A stretch of DNA of 64,000 bases from Pythium myriotylum (GCA_023091665.1 JALJCQ010000008.1:1178001-1242000), one strand, 5' to 3'. Shown: positions 1 to 9,232, counted from the stretch's first letter. The notes: generated by a model not told the origin, from the letters alone. Translations and numbers: made by a program.

Positions 1-167
1 ATGGGGTACATTGATATACGAGAATAGATAGCCAATGATTGTAATGCATTTTTTGTAGTGCTTGAGCCTGCCAAACTTGCCAAATTGCGTGCTCGGTTTC
101 GAGATATTCTCCATGCTTGTAAGTGGAGCGACCGAATCCTCGAGAGAAAGAGGAGTTTGATGTAGCG
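1..167. other. left edge, no gene seen
   Basis: No open frame or motif that I can support. The last bases before 168 contain TTTGATGTAGCGG, which recurs in inverted orientation near 33020 beside a related transposon end, so this edge probably belongs to the terminus of the first transposon. Confidence 0.4.
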
Positions 168-292
168 GGACCGGTCCCCCAAGGACCTTCCCGGAGGCAA
201 CGGGAAACACAATCGGTCTTAACTCACTTTTGGAAAATTCCAAACCAACTATATTGCTGCCCAAAATACGGAAAATCAAAAACGATCTTAAC

Positions 293-2242
293 TTAACCCC
301 CCATTCACACACGTTGGAGGCTCCAACATGAAGAATTGACACATGTCGGCGCCGCCAACATGATGGCAGCTGTTTGCTTGTCTCACTATCGAAATCCACG
401 ATTCTATACAAACTTCACATACATCTTTTCCGGATCGCGCGTGTTGGCCTGTCTTTGTTTGCGGTGGCTTAGGTGACCGTTCCGTCTTCCGAGCCCTGTG
501 ATGGGTACGAAGTACATCCCCTGGTACCGGTACAGTGTACCAGTACCATGGGATGTGCTTGCTGGAGCTTCATGTTGGAGCTTCAAATGTTCAAACGGGT
601 GAGCGCGAAGATTGCGATCGGAGCACGACGTCGGGGAGGAGATCGAAAGCAAAGATGGTGTCGAAGCGAAAGCCGGAAGATTCGTGATCTTCAAGGCCAG
701 AGAGCACCGACTGCCACGATGTTGACAACACGTTCTTGAGCCCCTCAATCTGCTCTCGCAGCTCGTTGATATGACGCGCGTGTTCATCGCGCTCTTGTTT
801 CAGCACTTGGATCTCTGCATGCATCGACGCGAAGAGATCGCTGTTTTCATGTGCGCTGGCCGCGAAGCTTGATTTCAACTGTCGAACGGTCTCCACGAGA
901 GCTTTCTGCGGATCCTGGACCACTCTTCCGACAGAAGACCTCCTCCCGACCCGCCCCGCCAAGAGTTCGACTTGGTAGATCGCCTCCCGAAGGGCTACGG
1001 GTAGAACTGTTCCTCTGAGAAACAGGCTCTGGACACACTCGTCCAGCACGGGTGAACCTGGAATGCACACGGGGCACTGATCACTCCTTCGCACGGCACA
1101 CGGCAGGCTCAACTCGACGCACAACCTGTGCACTGCAATTTTGGAACCGAGAGTGTTGGTCTTGGCGAAGTCCGAGCCGCGGGCGCGAATGTTGCTACTC
1201 CACAACTTCGGATGTTCAGCGTAGTTTTTCATGAACACTTGCCATGCATCGTCGAAAGCTTGACGGCTGAGGAGTGGTTTTCGAATGTAGAGTCTCCACA
1301 TGAAGAACAGCTCCAGCACTTCCCACTTCTTCTCGCGCTCGTCTTGCTCATCTTGATCTCCAGCGATCAGATCACCGAAGTCCAGTCGCAGCAGTCCTTC
1401 AATCGTAAAGTCTGTCAGAGAATCGTCACCGAATGCAATCTCATCACCGATCAGTCCACTCAGCCACGGTGTTTGCTCTGGCGTCGACTCAAACACAGCC
1501 CCCCCCCCCCCCCCAAAGGCAGCTTTGGGAGAACCCGCATTTGCGAGCGATGGCGTGTTGTTTGAAGGTTGGACCTCCAAACTACCATCACCAAGCGAGC
1601 CGGCGCCAGGCGTTGTTTGGTCGGGCAGCGTCGGGCGTTCACGGAGCGATGCAGGATGCGATGAGTCTTCCGCACGCGCTTCGAGGATGCGGTCCTGGTC
1701 CAATCTCGTTGTGAGCTGGTCAGGTGTGCTCTGCTCCATGAGTGGCTTCAAAAATGGGAAGAAGCAAGGAGATGCGGATTCTGGCATCCCTCGGCTGATC
1801 CAACACAAGGAATGATTGGTCACAGCTTTATTCGAGAGCCAATCACTGACGCCTTCCCCTCGCACGACATCAATGACTGTTCCGAAGCGTCGGTTCCATC
1901 GGTCCCATCGACGCTTCGTGTTGGATTTGTGATGGTGACGGCTCAAGAAGTGGTACCTTGGAACCGCCCTTCTGCTACAAGTTGCTTCCTTCACGGTGGC
2001 CCTTGTTCGCTCCTCCAACATGTTGAGATCAAAAACATCGATTATTTCTCGATTCTCGGGGAACATGTCGGATCCACGTTAGATAAAGGATGTGCAAATC
2101 TTGGTCCATCTCCTCACCAACGTTCGAAAAAAAATCGTATTTAGCAAGGATCATACGAAATTCAAGTTCCCGACATGTTGGAGGCTCCAACAAGTTGGCG
2201 AGTTTGGTCAAATGAACTTGTCAGCGGTGAATGGGGGATTAA
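293..2242. mobile_element. TTAA-flanked element carrying one gene
   Basis: The element is 1,942 bp (297-2238) between two direct TTAA copies at 293-296 and 2239-2242. Its ends are near-perfect 12-bp inverted repeats, CCCCCCATTCAC on the left and, read inward on the other strand, TCCCCCATTCAC on the right. Each end also holds the subterminal palindrome GTTGGAGGCTCCAAC (313-327 and 2177-2191) followed by ATG and a nearby ACATGTCGG. A TTAA duplication with C-rich ends is known for piggyBac-like and some Kolobok elements. No transposase is inside, so it would be non-autonomous; the only gene is the coiled-coil protein at 591-1739. Confidence 0.7.
591..1739 (-). CDS. CxxC-motif coiled-coil protein of unknown function (family shared with the antisense frame of G1)
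   Basis: This is an intact 382-residue frame. The ATG at 1739 is preferred: the frame stays open to 2066, but its size and start then match the related G1 frame less well. Visible parts: a Ser/Pro/Gly-rich N-terminus (1-90) with a glycine run coded by the C16 tract at 1499-1514; an acidic stretch near 95-135; a helical segment (about 138-190); VHR-x6-LPC (203-214) followed by C222-x2-C225; RG-x-x-x-P...REAI (242-254); and a heptad-rich coiled coil (about 284-340). The same order, with nearly the same spacing, occurs in the antisense frame at 13395-14571. No transposase, nuclease or known DNA-binding signature was recognised. It is the only gene in its transposon. Function unknown; a chromatin-, RNA- or capsid-binding accessory role is only a guess. 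Confidence 0.65.
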   Translation of the reverse strand: MEQSTPDQLTTRLDQDRILEARAEDSSHPASLRERPTLPDQTTPGAGSLGDGSLEVQPSNNTPSLANAGSPKAAFGGGGGAVFESTPEQTPWLSGLIGDEIAFGDDSLTDFTIEGLLRLDFGDLIAGDQDEQDEREKKWEVLELFFMWRLYIRKPLLSRQAFDDAWQVFMKNYAEHPKLWSSNIRARGSDFAKTNTLGSKIAVHRLCVELSLPCAVRRSDQCPVCIPGSPVLDECVQSLFLRGTVLPVALREAIYQVELLAGRVGRRSSVGRVVQDPQKALVETVRQLKSSFAASAHENSDLFASMHAEIQVLKQERDEHARHINELREQIEGLKNVLSTSWQSVLSGLEDHESSGFRFDTIFAFDLLPDVVLRSQSSRSPV

Positions 2243-2253
2243 GAGCGGTGTTA

Positions 2254-2658
2254 TTAATTATACTTTTGAGTTACTTTTTCTTCTGCGACTTGCTCAGCAG
2301 CGCGTCGTCGTTCCTTGAGTGTCGCCGTCCGACGAGTTCGTTTGCGCTTACGCGCAGTTGCCACTTCGACCTTCCTTGCGCTGGTGAGAGCATCGTTGGA
2401 GAGACTGTAGGCCATCTGGAACGTCGCCTTGCAAACCTCCCTGCAGAAAGACAAAAAGTTGACGTAGCGCTCCCTCTCACCGCGACCAACTTGCTGGTTC
2501 ATGGTGATAACGCCGACACTAATGCCAGTCCTACCACACAAAAACACCGAGAACTCGCACGCACGTCGGCACCCGAGACCGCGATCGCAAACTGGCTCCG
2601 TTCCTTCGCTGCCCAACTCGGCGACACGTGCGCGATTCGCTTCCGGGACCAGCGTCAT
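2254..2658 (-). pseudogene. transposase N-terminal-like fragment
   Basis: A 134-codon frame with FCREVCKATFQMAYSLS followed by a very basic tail (KRKRTRR...KERRR). The cysteine/aromatic pattern resembles the N-terminal region of large oomycete DDE transposases, recalled by pattern only. It lies directly upstream of, but on the opposite strand to, the catalytic part at 2550-3560, so the gene looks broken by local inversion. It could also be chance; no independent support. Confidence 0.35.
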
Positions 2659-3560
2659 GATAAAGGTATGCTCGTCAAATAATGTACAAACCAGCAGATC
2701 TACTCCCTCCCGCGCATTTCAATGTCACGTACCCACTACTACTTGAGGAATATGAAAACTACGTCGCGGCGAATACTGACGCAACAGCATCGGCGCGGGT
2801 ACCCTCTCTACGGGCGTTCGAAGATATCGCCAAGAACCGCGACCGAGACGTTCGCGTTCGCGCCCCGAGATCCAACGTCTGCGGCGTCTGCAACGCCACC
2901 GCGAGTGGGGACATTACTGCACTCGACGCAGAGAACGCCGCACACCACGCACTCGACGGAAGGGCAACGCGGTGAGTTTGAACCGGTTTGGTTTTACCGA
3001 GAGCTAAGTCGGATTTTGTTTTGCCGTGCAGTGAACAATACGTGAATCGACTTCGCACAAAACATCGCTCTTCCGCATGTCGCCAGCACGCTGTTGTCTT
3101 GGTACTTCTTGTCCCTTATTGCCGTGTCCCTGTTCGGCATCTTCACAGAGAACATGCAAGCCCAAGTCAACTTCGTCTTCTTCGAACGGGCGGCGGCAAA
3201 CGGCAGCAATGAAGTATCGTCTGCACGAATTTGCCATCGGTAACGGGGTGTATGACCACGCCGCGGCGGATCCACGTGGAGCAAAAGCGTGGACAATTTA
3301 CGCCGACAATTGCGGGGGGGAGGGGGGGGCTTCTCGTCAGACACACCCGGGGTTGTGCACCGCCGGAAGCGACCGTCGTCGAAGCCAGTTTCTCAAGATA
3401 TACGCCGCGATAAGACTCAGTCAATCGACTTCAAGGCTGTGTGGGCTGACCTGACGGCATTGCCGCCGCCGATCGCCAATCCCGAGAAAGTGAGCGACCT
3501 CCATACGAAGATTTTCCCGTATATCTCGGCCAAACATCGCGACAATCCACTCTACCGCGC
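2550..3560 (+). pseudogene. degenerate DDE-type transposase (middle and C-terminal part)
   Basis: Coding-like stretches follow each other in changing frames on the plus strand: IANWLRSFAAQ (about 2585), ADLLPPAHFNVTYPLL (about 2695), a C-x-x-C pair in VCGVCNAT (about 2880), HVASTLLSWYFLSLIAVSLFG (about 3080), then WTIYADNCGG (about 3295) and a C-terminal block ending near NPLYRAP (about 3555). The YADNCGG block resembles the catalytic second-Asp region of a transposase family common in oomycetes. At least three frameshifts and a G-run at 3314-3327 break it. It is the likely former transposase of element E1. Confidence 0.5.
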
Positions 3561-3947
3561 TCCAGGGCCGTCAGCATGCTCGTTCGCAGAGCCTCCTTGT
3601 CCATCTTCCCCAGCGAGTGCGCGAGCTTCTCGATGGCGTGCGGTCTTCCTACAAGCACTTCTTCGCGCAGCACTTCAGCACCATCAGCTGCACCACTTGC
3701 ACGTAAACATCAGAGCCGCCGAGACTCGGCACCCACTCTTGTTCGTTGTCTTCCTCATCTCCTCTTCTTCACTGCAACTAGACACGTACTCGTAGAGGGA
3801 ATCGGAGCCAGACTCGGATTCAAAGCCTCCGCCATTGTCGACGTGTTCTTCCTGGTCCATGACCCGCGGTGTAGGGGGAGTGGTACCCACGGAGTGTTTT
3901 GTGTGTGTGTGTGTTTTATACAGTTTCAGACGGCTTGCCTTTCCCAT
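3560..3947 (-). pseudogene. transposase-like N-terminal fragment, opposite strand
   Basis: Two overlapping frames on the minus strand, 3947-3684 and 3673-3560, contain an acidic serine-rich stretch, a Cys-rich block (KCCAKKCL, reached by a frameshift near 3670) and LGKMDKEALRTSMLTAL. This Cys-rich/helical layout looks like the extreme N-terminus of the same transposase family as 2550-3560 but points the other way, suggesting an inversion inside E1. Assignment is tentative. Confidence 0.35.
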
Positions 3948-4190
3948 AAGGGTGCCCTCCTCGTACTTAATCGAAGTTCTGTCTTTGAGGCCGTTTTTTT
4001 CGAAATCAGCAAAAGTGAGTTACGACTGATTATGTCTCCCATTCCCTCCCCGGATTTTCCCATCCTTGTGGGACCGGGAACAGCTAAAATCCACGATGGT
4101 TTTCTAGGATAGGTCTAAGTTTGTGCACTACACACTTACTCGGATTTGTACCCAGTTACCGGCCGTGCCACACTGCCGGTACTCTATAGT

Positions 4191-4258
4191 AGATATCAAA
4201 GGAGACGCTTGCGAGGAATAAAATCGACCAGAATAAAGGAGCGTCTCCTTTGATATCT
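4191..4258. repeat. foldback repeat at the pogo left end
   Basis: A 19-bp arm at 4191-4209 (AGATATCAAAGGAGACGCT) is repeated in exact inverted form at 4240-4258, separated by 30 bp. The right terminus has a looser version of the same arrangement (6200-6235). Such doubled ends could bind transposase twice or be the remains of a nested short copy. Confidence 0.8.
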
Positions 4259-4537
4259 CAAGTGAGATTGTTCTCCTAATACTGGACTCATGTCACTACA
4301 GACCACTGTCGTATGACCTTGTCCTTCTACCGTGCCGGGTTCAAGTCCCTCCTCGTGGACCATTCAGAGGCCTATGTGCTCTGAGGGTCAAATATTCTGT
4401 TTGAAGGGCCTCACGGTGACACGGGGATTTTTGAAAAGTTTCATTTTTGTTTTGAAAATTAAACAACCATGGATCAGTAGATCCGAAAATCAATGTATTA
4501 TCGAATGTTATCTTATACTAAGATAAGCTTGAACTCT

Positions 4538-6024
4538 TCAGATAATGGCCTCAACGATGTCCATGGACTCGCGAATAACACCAACAGCGCGGTCAATGAA
4601 ACCAGCTTGATGTAGCTCCTCAATAAGAGCCACAGTGTCGTATGGATTTTCATCTAAATCTGGCACCGCCTCAAACGATGGAACCGGATCGCGAAAGCCA
4701 CACTTGACGAAACCAGAGATGATGATGCGGTCGCTCAAGCGTTGCCATTCGTCCGCGATCCACTCGATCACGTCGCCACGATCTGGGGGAGTCATGACAA
4801 ACTTCTTCCCGTTCTTGAGTTGAGCCGCACACCTGTCCAATTGCTCACGCAGGTGGGAAACCCATTTGCGTCGAAGTCCGTCCTCGAGTGGTTTCATCCA
4901 CGCAACATCCGCTGGCTGGCAACGCCACGTCAACTTGGGTGGGACGGACTTCAACTCAACGTACAGTCTTTTGGCACACGCAGCGACTTTATCAGTCCAA
5001 CGGGCAGAGAACGAGTCGAGGAGCAAGAGCACTGGCTCGCTGCTAGGGGTACGACCCCCGAAAAAGTACTCCAACCATGCCACAGTGATGTCCTCGTTCC
5101 ACCATGCCGTGGGGTTACCATACACTTGCGCCCCAGTTGCCGCTTGGATATCGAGAATTTTGGTCCAGAGATTCTTGCCAAATCCGTGACGCGTTGCGTT
5201 GTTCTCAGCTTGCACTTCCTTGATGGTAGAGTCTTGCGCTTTGACTACAACCCACGGCTCGTACTTGTTTCCATCACTATCGGCGAGAAACATTGCTGTC
5301 GCACGTTTGATTTTGATTCTTTCCACAGCGGACCCACACGGCCGGCGCGCCTCGATCGTGAATTTTTCGCTTTAGAAGCATTTCGAACTGGATGCCGGTT
5401 TCATCGGCGTTATACACATGCCCTGTGCGGGCACAGGGCATGTGGTGTTCAACCATCCAATCGCGCGCTTCCCGGGCAAAAGACTGACCAATCGTTGCGT
5501 CCACATCCGGTGAGGACTGGCCCGCGCAATTCTTTGCTCGAAACGACAGTCGGTGGCGCCTGAGAAAGGAGGCCTTCCACGTGTTACTGGCGACAAATAC
5601 GCCTTCTGGAATACCTTGAGCCCTGGCCACCTCCTCTGCCTTTAAACCCAGCATGCAGGACGAAATCGGCACTCCGTCACGACGAAGCGTGTTAATCCAC
5701 ATCACAATGACCAATTCACTTGCAGGAGTCAGCGTCGTACCAACACCTACAGCCCGAAAGCGACGCTGAGTGCAAGTGGCAGAGTTTGAAGCCATCTGCG
5801 TAATCAACGCGAGCTTTTTCATCCACTTGCTGATCAAACAGCGCACCTGGCTCCTGGTTTTACTGTCTAACGCTGGATACTTCGCCTGCAAATCGACGTG
5901 GGAACAGCCGGGCAAGGTAGTCGAGTAACACATCGTACTTCAGCGCGTACGTAAACGTGCATCGCCTGTGCTTCTTTCTGCTCGCCGGACGGTTCTTGTA
6001 GCTGGTCCTCCCTCCACAACCCAT
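4538..6024 (-). pseudogene. pogo-type transposase (CENP-B-like HTH plus DDE), frameshifted
   Basis: Three frames on the minus strand tile one protein. From an ATG at 6024 a basic N-terminal stretch with YALKYDVLLDYLARLFP (HTH-like) runs to about 5930; a second frame (5933-5277) holds a CENP-B-type helix-turn-helix ending in SFLRRHRLSFRAKN; a third (5326-4538) holds the catalytic core with LLLDSFSARW and WRCQPADVAWMKPLE, the second Asp block and the QPxD block typical of pogo/Tigger DDE_1 proteins. Two frameshifts, near 5930 and 5320, make it inactive as read. A short intron at the first break is possible. Confidence 0.7.
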
Positions 6025-6253
6025 GGTCTTTTGGCAACGGAGCAGATTTTTGGCCCGCTCGAGTTCTCGCCTGCGGGTGTTTTGCCGCCACTCGAATTCC
6101 CGCCTGTCAGTACATGGCGGGAAGTCACTCCAACAGGGTGTATAGAACTGTAATTACGGAAAAGATGGACGGGGAAGAATAAAGACCTCAATAGAAGAGC
6201 GTCTCCTATGATATCATATCTCCTTTGATATCTACAATAGAGTATCAGGAACT

Positions 6254-6961
6254 GTTGGAGATGATGCGCCTCGAAGCCAGCGTCATCATTCCCGGCAGTT
6301 GAAGCTCGGCTGTAGAAGATTCTCCTGCAGAAGATTCTCCGTGGAAGATTCGACATGTGGAAGATTCTCCGTCTGGTTCTGGTTTGAATCCAGTGCCACC
6401 CATCGACTTCGTTGAAGTATCCGCGAAGTCAGTTCATGTTTGCATATGTTTACGATAGGTAGGGCATGCATATGATTACGGTAGCGTAGGACACACACAG
6501 ACGGCTTAGAGTTAGCAGCAGCGAACGAAGTCCCGATCAATTCACTTTGCATTTTGCATCCCACCAACCAAGCGACCTTCCAACAGGTTATGAGCCCAAG
6601 CCCAGCCGACTCTGCCTCCACCGACTTCGCCTCCCCAGCCTTCGCCATGGATTCGACCACGCCAGTCCGCATCAACAAGTTCGACGGAACCAACTTCCAC
6701 ACATGGAAGTTCAAGATGCGGATGGTGCTCGAAGAACGCGACGTCTGGGAAGTTGTCTGTGGAGAGGTCAAACTCGAGCAGTGCCAGACCGAAGCGGACC
6801 GAGCCCTCTTCAAGAAGAAGTCTCGCAAGGCGCTCGCGATGATCTGTCTCGCGATGGAAGACTCGCAGCTCCCGCTGGTCCGGTCGGCGAGTGGTGCGCA
6901 AGATGCATGGTCAAGACGACTGGAAGAACACTTCGAGAAGAAGAGCCTTGTCAACAAGCTC
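6254..6961 (+). mobile_element. copia (Ty1) element, 5' fragment
   Basis: The fragment begins with TGTTGGAGATG at 6254, a start common to copia LTRs, then four imperfect copies of GAAGATTCTCC (about 6317-6374), and reaches a gag-like frame. It is cut at 6961 by an inverted LTR-B. Neither an LTR end nor a tRNA primer site could be fixed. The rest of this copia element is not seen downstream. Confidence 0.5.
6590..6961 (+). pseudogene. copia Gag-like protein, truncated
   Basis: From the ATG at 6590 the frame reads FDGTNFHTWKFKMRMVLEE, the tryptophan-containing start typical of Ty1/copia Gag (DUF4219/UBN2 type), continues through SRKALAMICLAMEDSQ and EHFEKKSLVNKL, and is interrupted by the LTR at 6962. 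The zinc knuckle and everything beyond are missing. The assignment rests on motif pattern and order. Confidence 0.65.
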
Positions 6962-7264
6962 TGTAACGGTCCACGACCGTACACAGCACCTGCGCTTGAG
7001 GAAGCGTGAGCAGCCGCTCCGAGTCGACCCCTGTCGACGAGCGCCAAGGAATTGGCAAAAGGCGAACTCCCTGTGTTCAGATTATTCCCCTGGGGAATAA
7101 TCCCCCCTATACCTGATATCCCCGGTATCTAATACCCCGGGATATCACCTACTGAATTTAATAAAAGAGGGTTACTACTTAGGGTAACTTTTCCCCTAAG
7201 TGGACCACACACGTTATGTACCTACACAACCTAACCTACTTGTGTAACCTTGTACCCCGTTACA
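6962..7264 (-). repeat. LTR-B copy, inverted (303 bp)
   Basis: Full-length relative of the 5' LTR of G2 (18422-18725) in opposite orientation, with TGTAAC...GTTACA ends. The DNA to its right (7265-7726) is the reverse complement of the G2 3' end, including the purine-rich tract next to the LTR, so this is a 3' LTR of a minus-strand element. No 5-bp target repeat is found because the other side is gone. Confidence 0.85.
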
Positions 7265-7726
7265 CCACCCCCACCCAAAATGAGGAACACCCTTGTCCCT
7301 ACTTTAGGAACAGCCGTGTCCTAGAAAAGGAACACGAGCCTATTCCAGTACGGAATTTCCGAGGACCCACACGGAAATGGGTACAGACTCATGGCGACCA
7401 TGAGCGCGAAGTCGCGTGTCGATTTTTCGACAACGACTGATCGAGAGCCGCAGCGGCTTGGCGCAACACCTCGCTGCGTCATGAGACGCATGCAGACGTG
7501 CGCGCGGTCGCCAGCGACCACTGGATCATGACGATCCCCCAAAACTGGGCCATTCTGCCGTCTGACGGCGGCAAGCCAAAATGGCATGGTCAGACGACCA
7601 TTGCGAGACGAGCAGAGCTCGCGGCAAGCCCAAACTTGGCACACACGCTCAGTGCGATGGGTTCTTGCCTTGTGCAAGCGTACAGACCTGTACGGTGCGA
7701 ACTCGCAAACTTCGTCTCTTGACGGT
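7265..7726 (-). mobile_element. 3' end of a second G2-family element, cut by G1
   Basis: Nearly identical to 15466-15928 and to the reverse complement of 24834-25282, that is the 3' untranslated part of G2. It stops at 7726 where the 5' LTR of G1 begins. In the other copies the sequence continues without the LTR (GACGGTGCCC), which places the G1 insertion point precisely. Confidence 0.85.
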
Positions 7727-8062
7727 TGTAACGGGGTATGCCCGTTACATGGTACGGACCCATGTCAATGGCGTCCGATAGGAACATCGTGAACCCATCT
7801 GGTTGCGATGTCTCCTGATTGGATAATATCCTACGATATTATCCCGATTTCCCACCAACCACGCTAGGGTCTTGTGATTGAGTGGATGGCAGAAATCCGA
7901 GGGCGGATCTGCGAGGTTTTATATACAAAGAGTAGGTTTTTCTGGGTTTCCTAATCCATAAATTCAGTTTCCCATTTGCCTGATTCAACACAAGTCCCTG
8001 TGTTGCGCGCTTCTTACACTGCTCCACAGTGTACGTGACGTAACGAGGTCAGCCTCGTTACA
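7727..8062 (+). repeat. LTR-A, 5' LTR of G1 (336 bp)
   Basis: Starts TGTAACGGGG and ends CTCGTTACA, so the six terminal bases form an inverted repeat like those of LTR-B. A TATA-like TTTTATATACAAAG is at 7917-7930. The same 336-bp unit is found inverted at 41765-42100 with scattered substitutions. Confidence 0.9.
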
Positions 8063-8064
8063 CC

Positions 8065-8075
8065 TGGTAGCACTT
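8065..8075 (+). promoter_or_regulatory. primer binding site of G1
   Basis: Two bases after the LTR comes TGGTAGCACTT, complementary to a tRNA 3' end of the form AAGTGCTACCA. G2 has the same 11 bases in the same place (18728-18738). The AGC start of the implied acceptor stem recalls initiator tRNA-Met, the usual primer of this class; the exact tRNA is not proven here. Confidence 0.7.
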
Positions 8076-8094
8076 CGTAGTCCGCCCAGCGACT

Positions 8095-9210
8095 ATGAAT
8101 CCCCCTGCGCCGGAAACCCCTGGCGCGCAGGGTCGCCACGCCTCGCGTGAGAGCTTCCTCCACTTGAGTGAGCTCGAGTGGCAGGCTGTTCAGCGCATGG
8201 CCGCGACGGTGGGCGAAGCCGCCGTCGGCGCCATGCTCCTCTCGCTCTCGCGTGATGAACAGCACGCGAGTATCGCCCAGTTCATCCAGCATGAGCTGAA
8301 CGAGGCGAGAGGGAGTCTTGCAGCTCTGCGCGAGCAGAGCGCTCAACAAGCAGCGTTGTTGAGGCAGCAGCAGTCTGCTGCTGCGGCGGCAGAGCGGCCT
8401 CGACGTGTCGAGCCGTTGAAGATCGAGATCTCCAAGTACAAGGCTGACGGTGACAGCCTGTTGCGTTGGTTCGTCGAACTCGACGATTCCATTGAAGCCC
8501 GTCGCATCGATGACGATGCGATGCGAGTGACCTACGCCATATCCAACTTGGCAGGTCGTGCCAAGGTGTGGGCGCTCGGTCTCAAGTTGCACGATCCGTA
8601 TTGCTTCGGATCGTATGAAGAGTTCAAGGTCAAGATCAAACAAGCGTTTGAGCCGCCTCGAGCCGAGTTCAGGGCTCGCGCTGAGTTCCTGGATCTCAGG
8701 CAAGGTAAGCGTGATATTCACGCTTACGCCCAGCACGCACGATACCTCGTGAGTTGCATCGTGGAGAATCCCATCGATGATCAAACGCAGGTTGCTGCGT
8801 TTATCAAGGGGCTCGAGGATGGGCCGATCAAGACCCAGATGTTCCGCCTCGAGTTTGATAAACTCGAGGACGCGATCTCGGCTGCTCGCCAAGAGGACTT
8901 CAGCCTGCGACAGGCTTATGTCCATTCTGCTGCTTATCGTCCGTCCAGACGACAAGACTCAAGTGATCCAGAGGCCATGGATCTTTCCTACGCCGAGAGC
9001 GAGCAGCGCCCTCGCGTGGACAAACGATTGCAGAAATGCAATCGATGCCAGAAGACCGGGCATTACGCTTATGAGTGTAATGCTGCGCGCCCAGTGCCTC
9101 GCGGCAATGGACGCGGTCGCCACGTGGACAAGAAGGTCCAGTGGTCGGATCAACACGCTGCGAAGAAACAGCAGCGTGATGATCAACAAAAAAACGGTCA
9201 GGGTCAGTAG
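8095..9210 (+). CDS. Gag polyprotein of G1
   Basis: An intact 371-residue frame. It has a helical retrotransposon-gag domain (roughly 110-270, with LLRWFVELDDSIEARR and FRARAEFLDLRQG) and one CCHC zinc knuckle near 320 (CNRCQKTGHYAYEC), then a basic tail. The structural protein forms the virus-like particle and packages the element RNA. The start is the first ATG after the primer site. The frame ends at TAG 9208-9210, inside the stem of a -1 frameshift signal. The long open frame on the other strand (8014-8955) is a codon-bias shadow. Confidence 0.9.
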   Translation: MNPPAPETPGAQGRHASRESFLHLSELEWQAVQRMAATVGEAAVGAMLLSLSRDEQHASIAQFIQHELNEARGSLAALREQSAQQAALLRQQQSAAAAAERPRRVEPLKIEISKYKADGDSLLRWFVELDDSIEARRIDDDAMRVTYAISNLAGRAKVWALGLKLHDPYCFGSYEEFKVKIKQAFEPPRAEFRARAEFLDLRQGKRDIHAYAQHARYLVSCIVENPIDDQTQVAAFIKGLEDGPIKTQMFRLEFDKLEDAISAARQEDFSLRQAYVHSAAYRPSRRQDSSDPEAMDLSYAESEQRPRVDKRLQKCNRCQKTGHYAYECNAARPVPRGNGRGRHVDKKVQWSDQHAAKKQQRDDQQKNGQGQ

Positions 9211-9232
9211 GGGCGGAGCGCCCTACTGATCC
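9189..9232 (+). promoter_or_regulatory. -1 ribosomal frameshift signal of G1 (gag/pol)
   Basis: The heptamer A AAA AAC lies at 9189-9195 in the gag frame. It is followed by a hairpin: core stem 9205-9212 with 9221-9228, plus two pairs after a bulged G (9214-9215 with 9219-9220) around the loop GAG. The stem can extend to 9201-9204 with 9229-9232, giving a spacer of 5 to 9 nt. A -1 slip moves reading from gag to a frame that is open from 9195 straight into pol. The gag stop lies in the hairpin. This matches canonical retroviral -1 signals. Confidence 0.75.

Larger units (their letters stand above)
168..4087. mobile_element. DNA transposon with long imperfect inverted ends (E1)
   Basis: The ends match as imperfect inverted repeats of about 65 bp. 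The left end (about 168-235) and the reverse complement of the right end (about 4008-4087) share, in order, GGTCCC-CAAGGA, a C/G-rich stretch, GGGA-ACA-AATC and TAACTCACTTTT. Between them lie pieces of a DDE-type transposase on both strands and a younger TTAA-flanked element (293-2242) close to the left end. No target-site duplication could be fixed because the exact termini are unclear. A third copy of this kind of end is at about 32945-33030. The superfamily is not settled; the transposase pieces resemble large oomycete DDE proteins recalled only by pattern. Confidence 0.55.
4180..6244. mobile_element. pogo-like (Tc1/mariner superfamily) transposon
   Basis: Inverted ends starting CTCTATAGTAGATATC (left, 4182) and CTCTATTGTAGATATC (right, reverse complement from 6242) are each followed by AAAGGAGA. 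Both ends abut a TA dinucleotide (4180-4181 and 6243-6244), the target duplication expected for mariner/pogo. The DDE transposase is on the minus strand inside. The left end is a foldback (see the repeat at 4191-4258). The element sits 9 bp before the copia fragment that starts at about 6254. Confidence 0.75.

Noticed and set aside
1740..2066. Upstream extension of the 591-1739 gene to an earlier start
   Set aside because: The added residues look random and the related G1 frame starts in a comparable Ser/Thr/Asp-rich region, so the ATG at 1739 is preferred.
4742..5563. 273-codon plus-strand frame
   Set aside because: Shadow of the minus-strand pogo transposase, which has the catalytic motifs.
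8014..8955. 313-codon minus-strand frame opposite G1 gag (and its copy at 40872-41813)
   Set aside because: It lies wholly under a strong, conserved Gag coding frame and is explained by codon bias; no motif is visible, unlike the 13395-14571 antisense frame, which extends beyond the sense gene.
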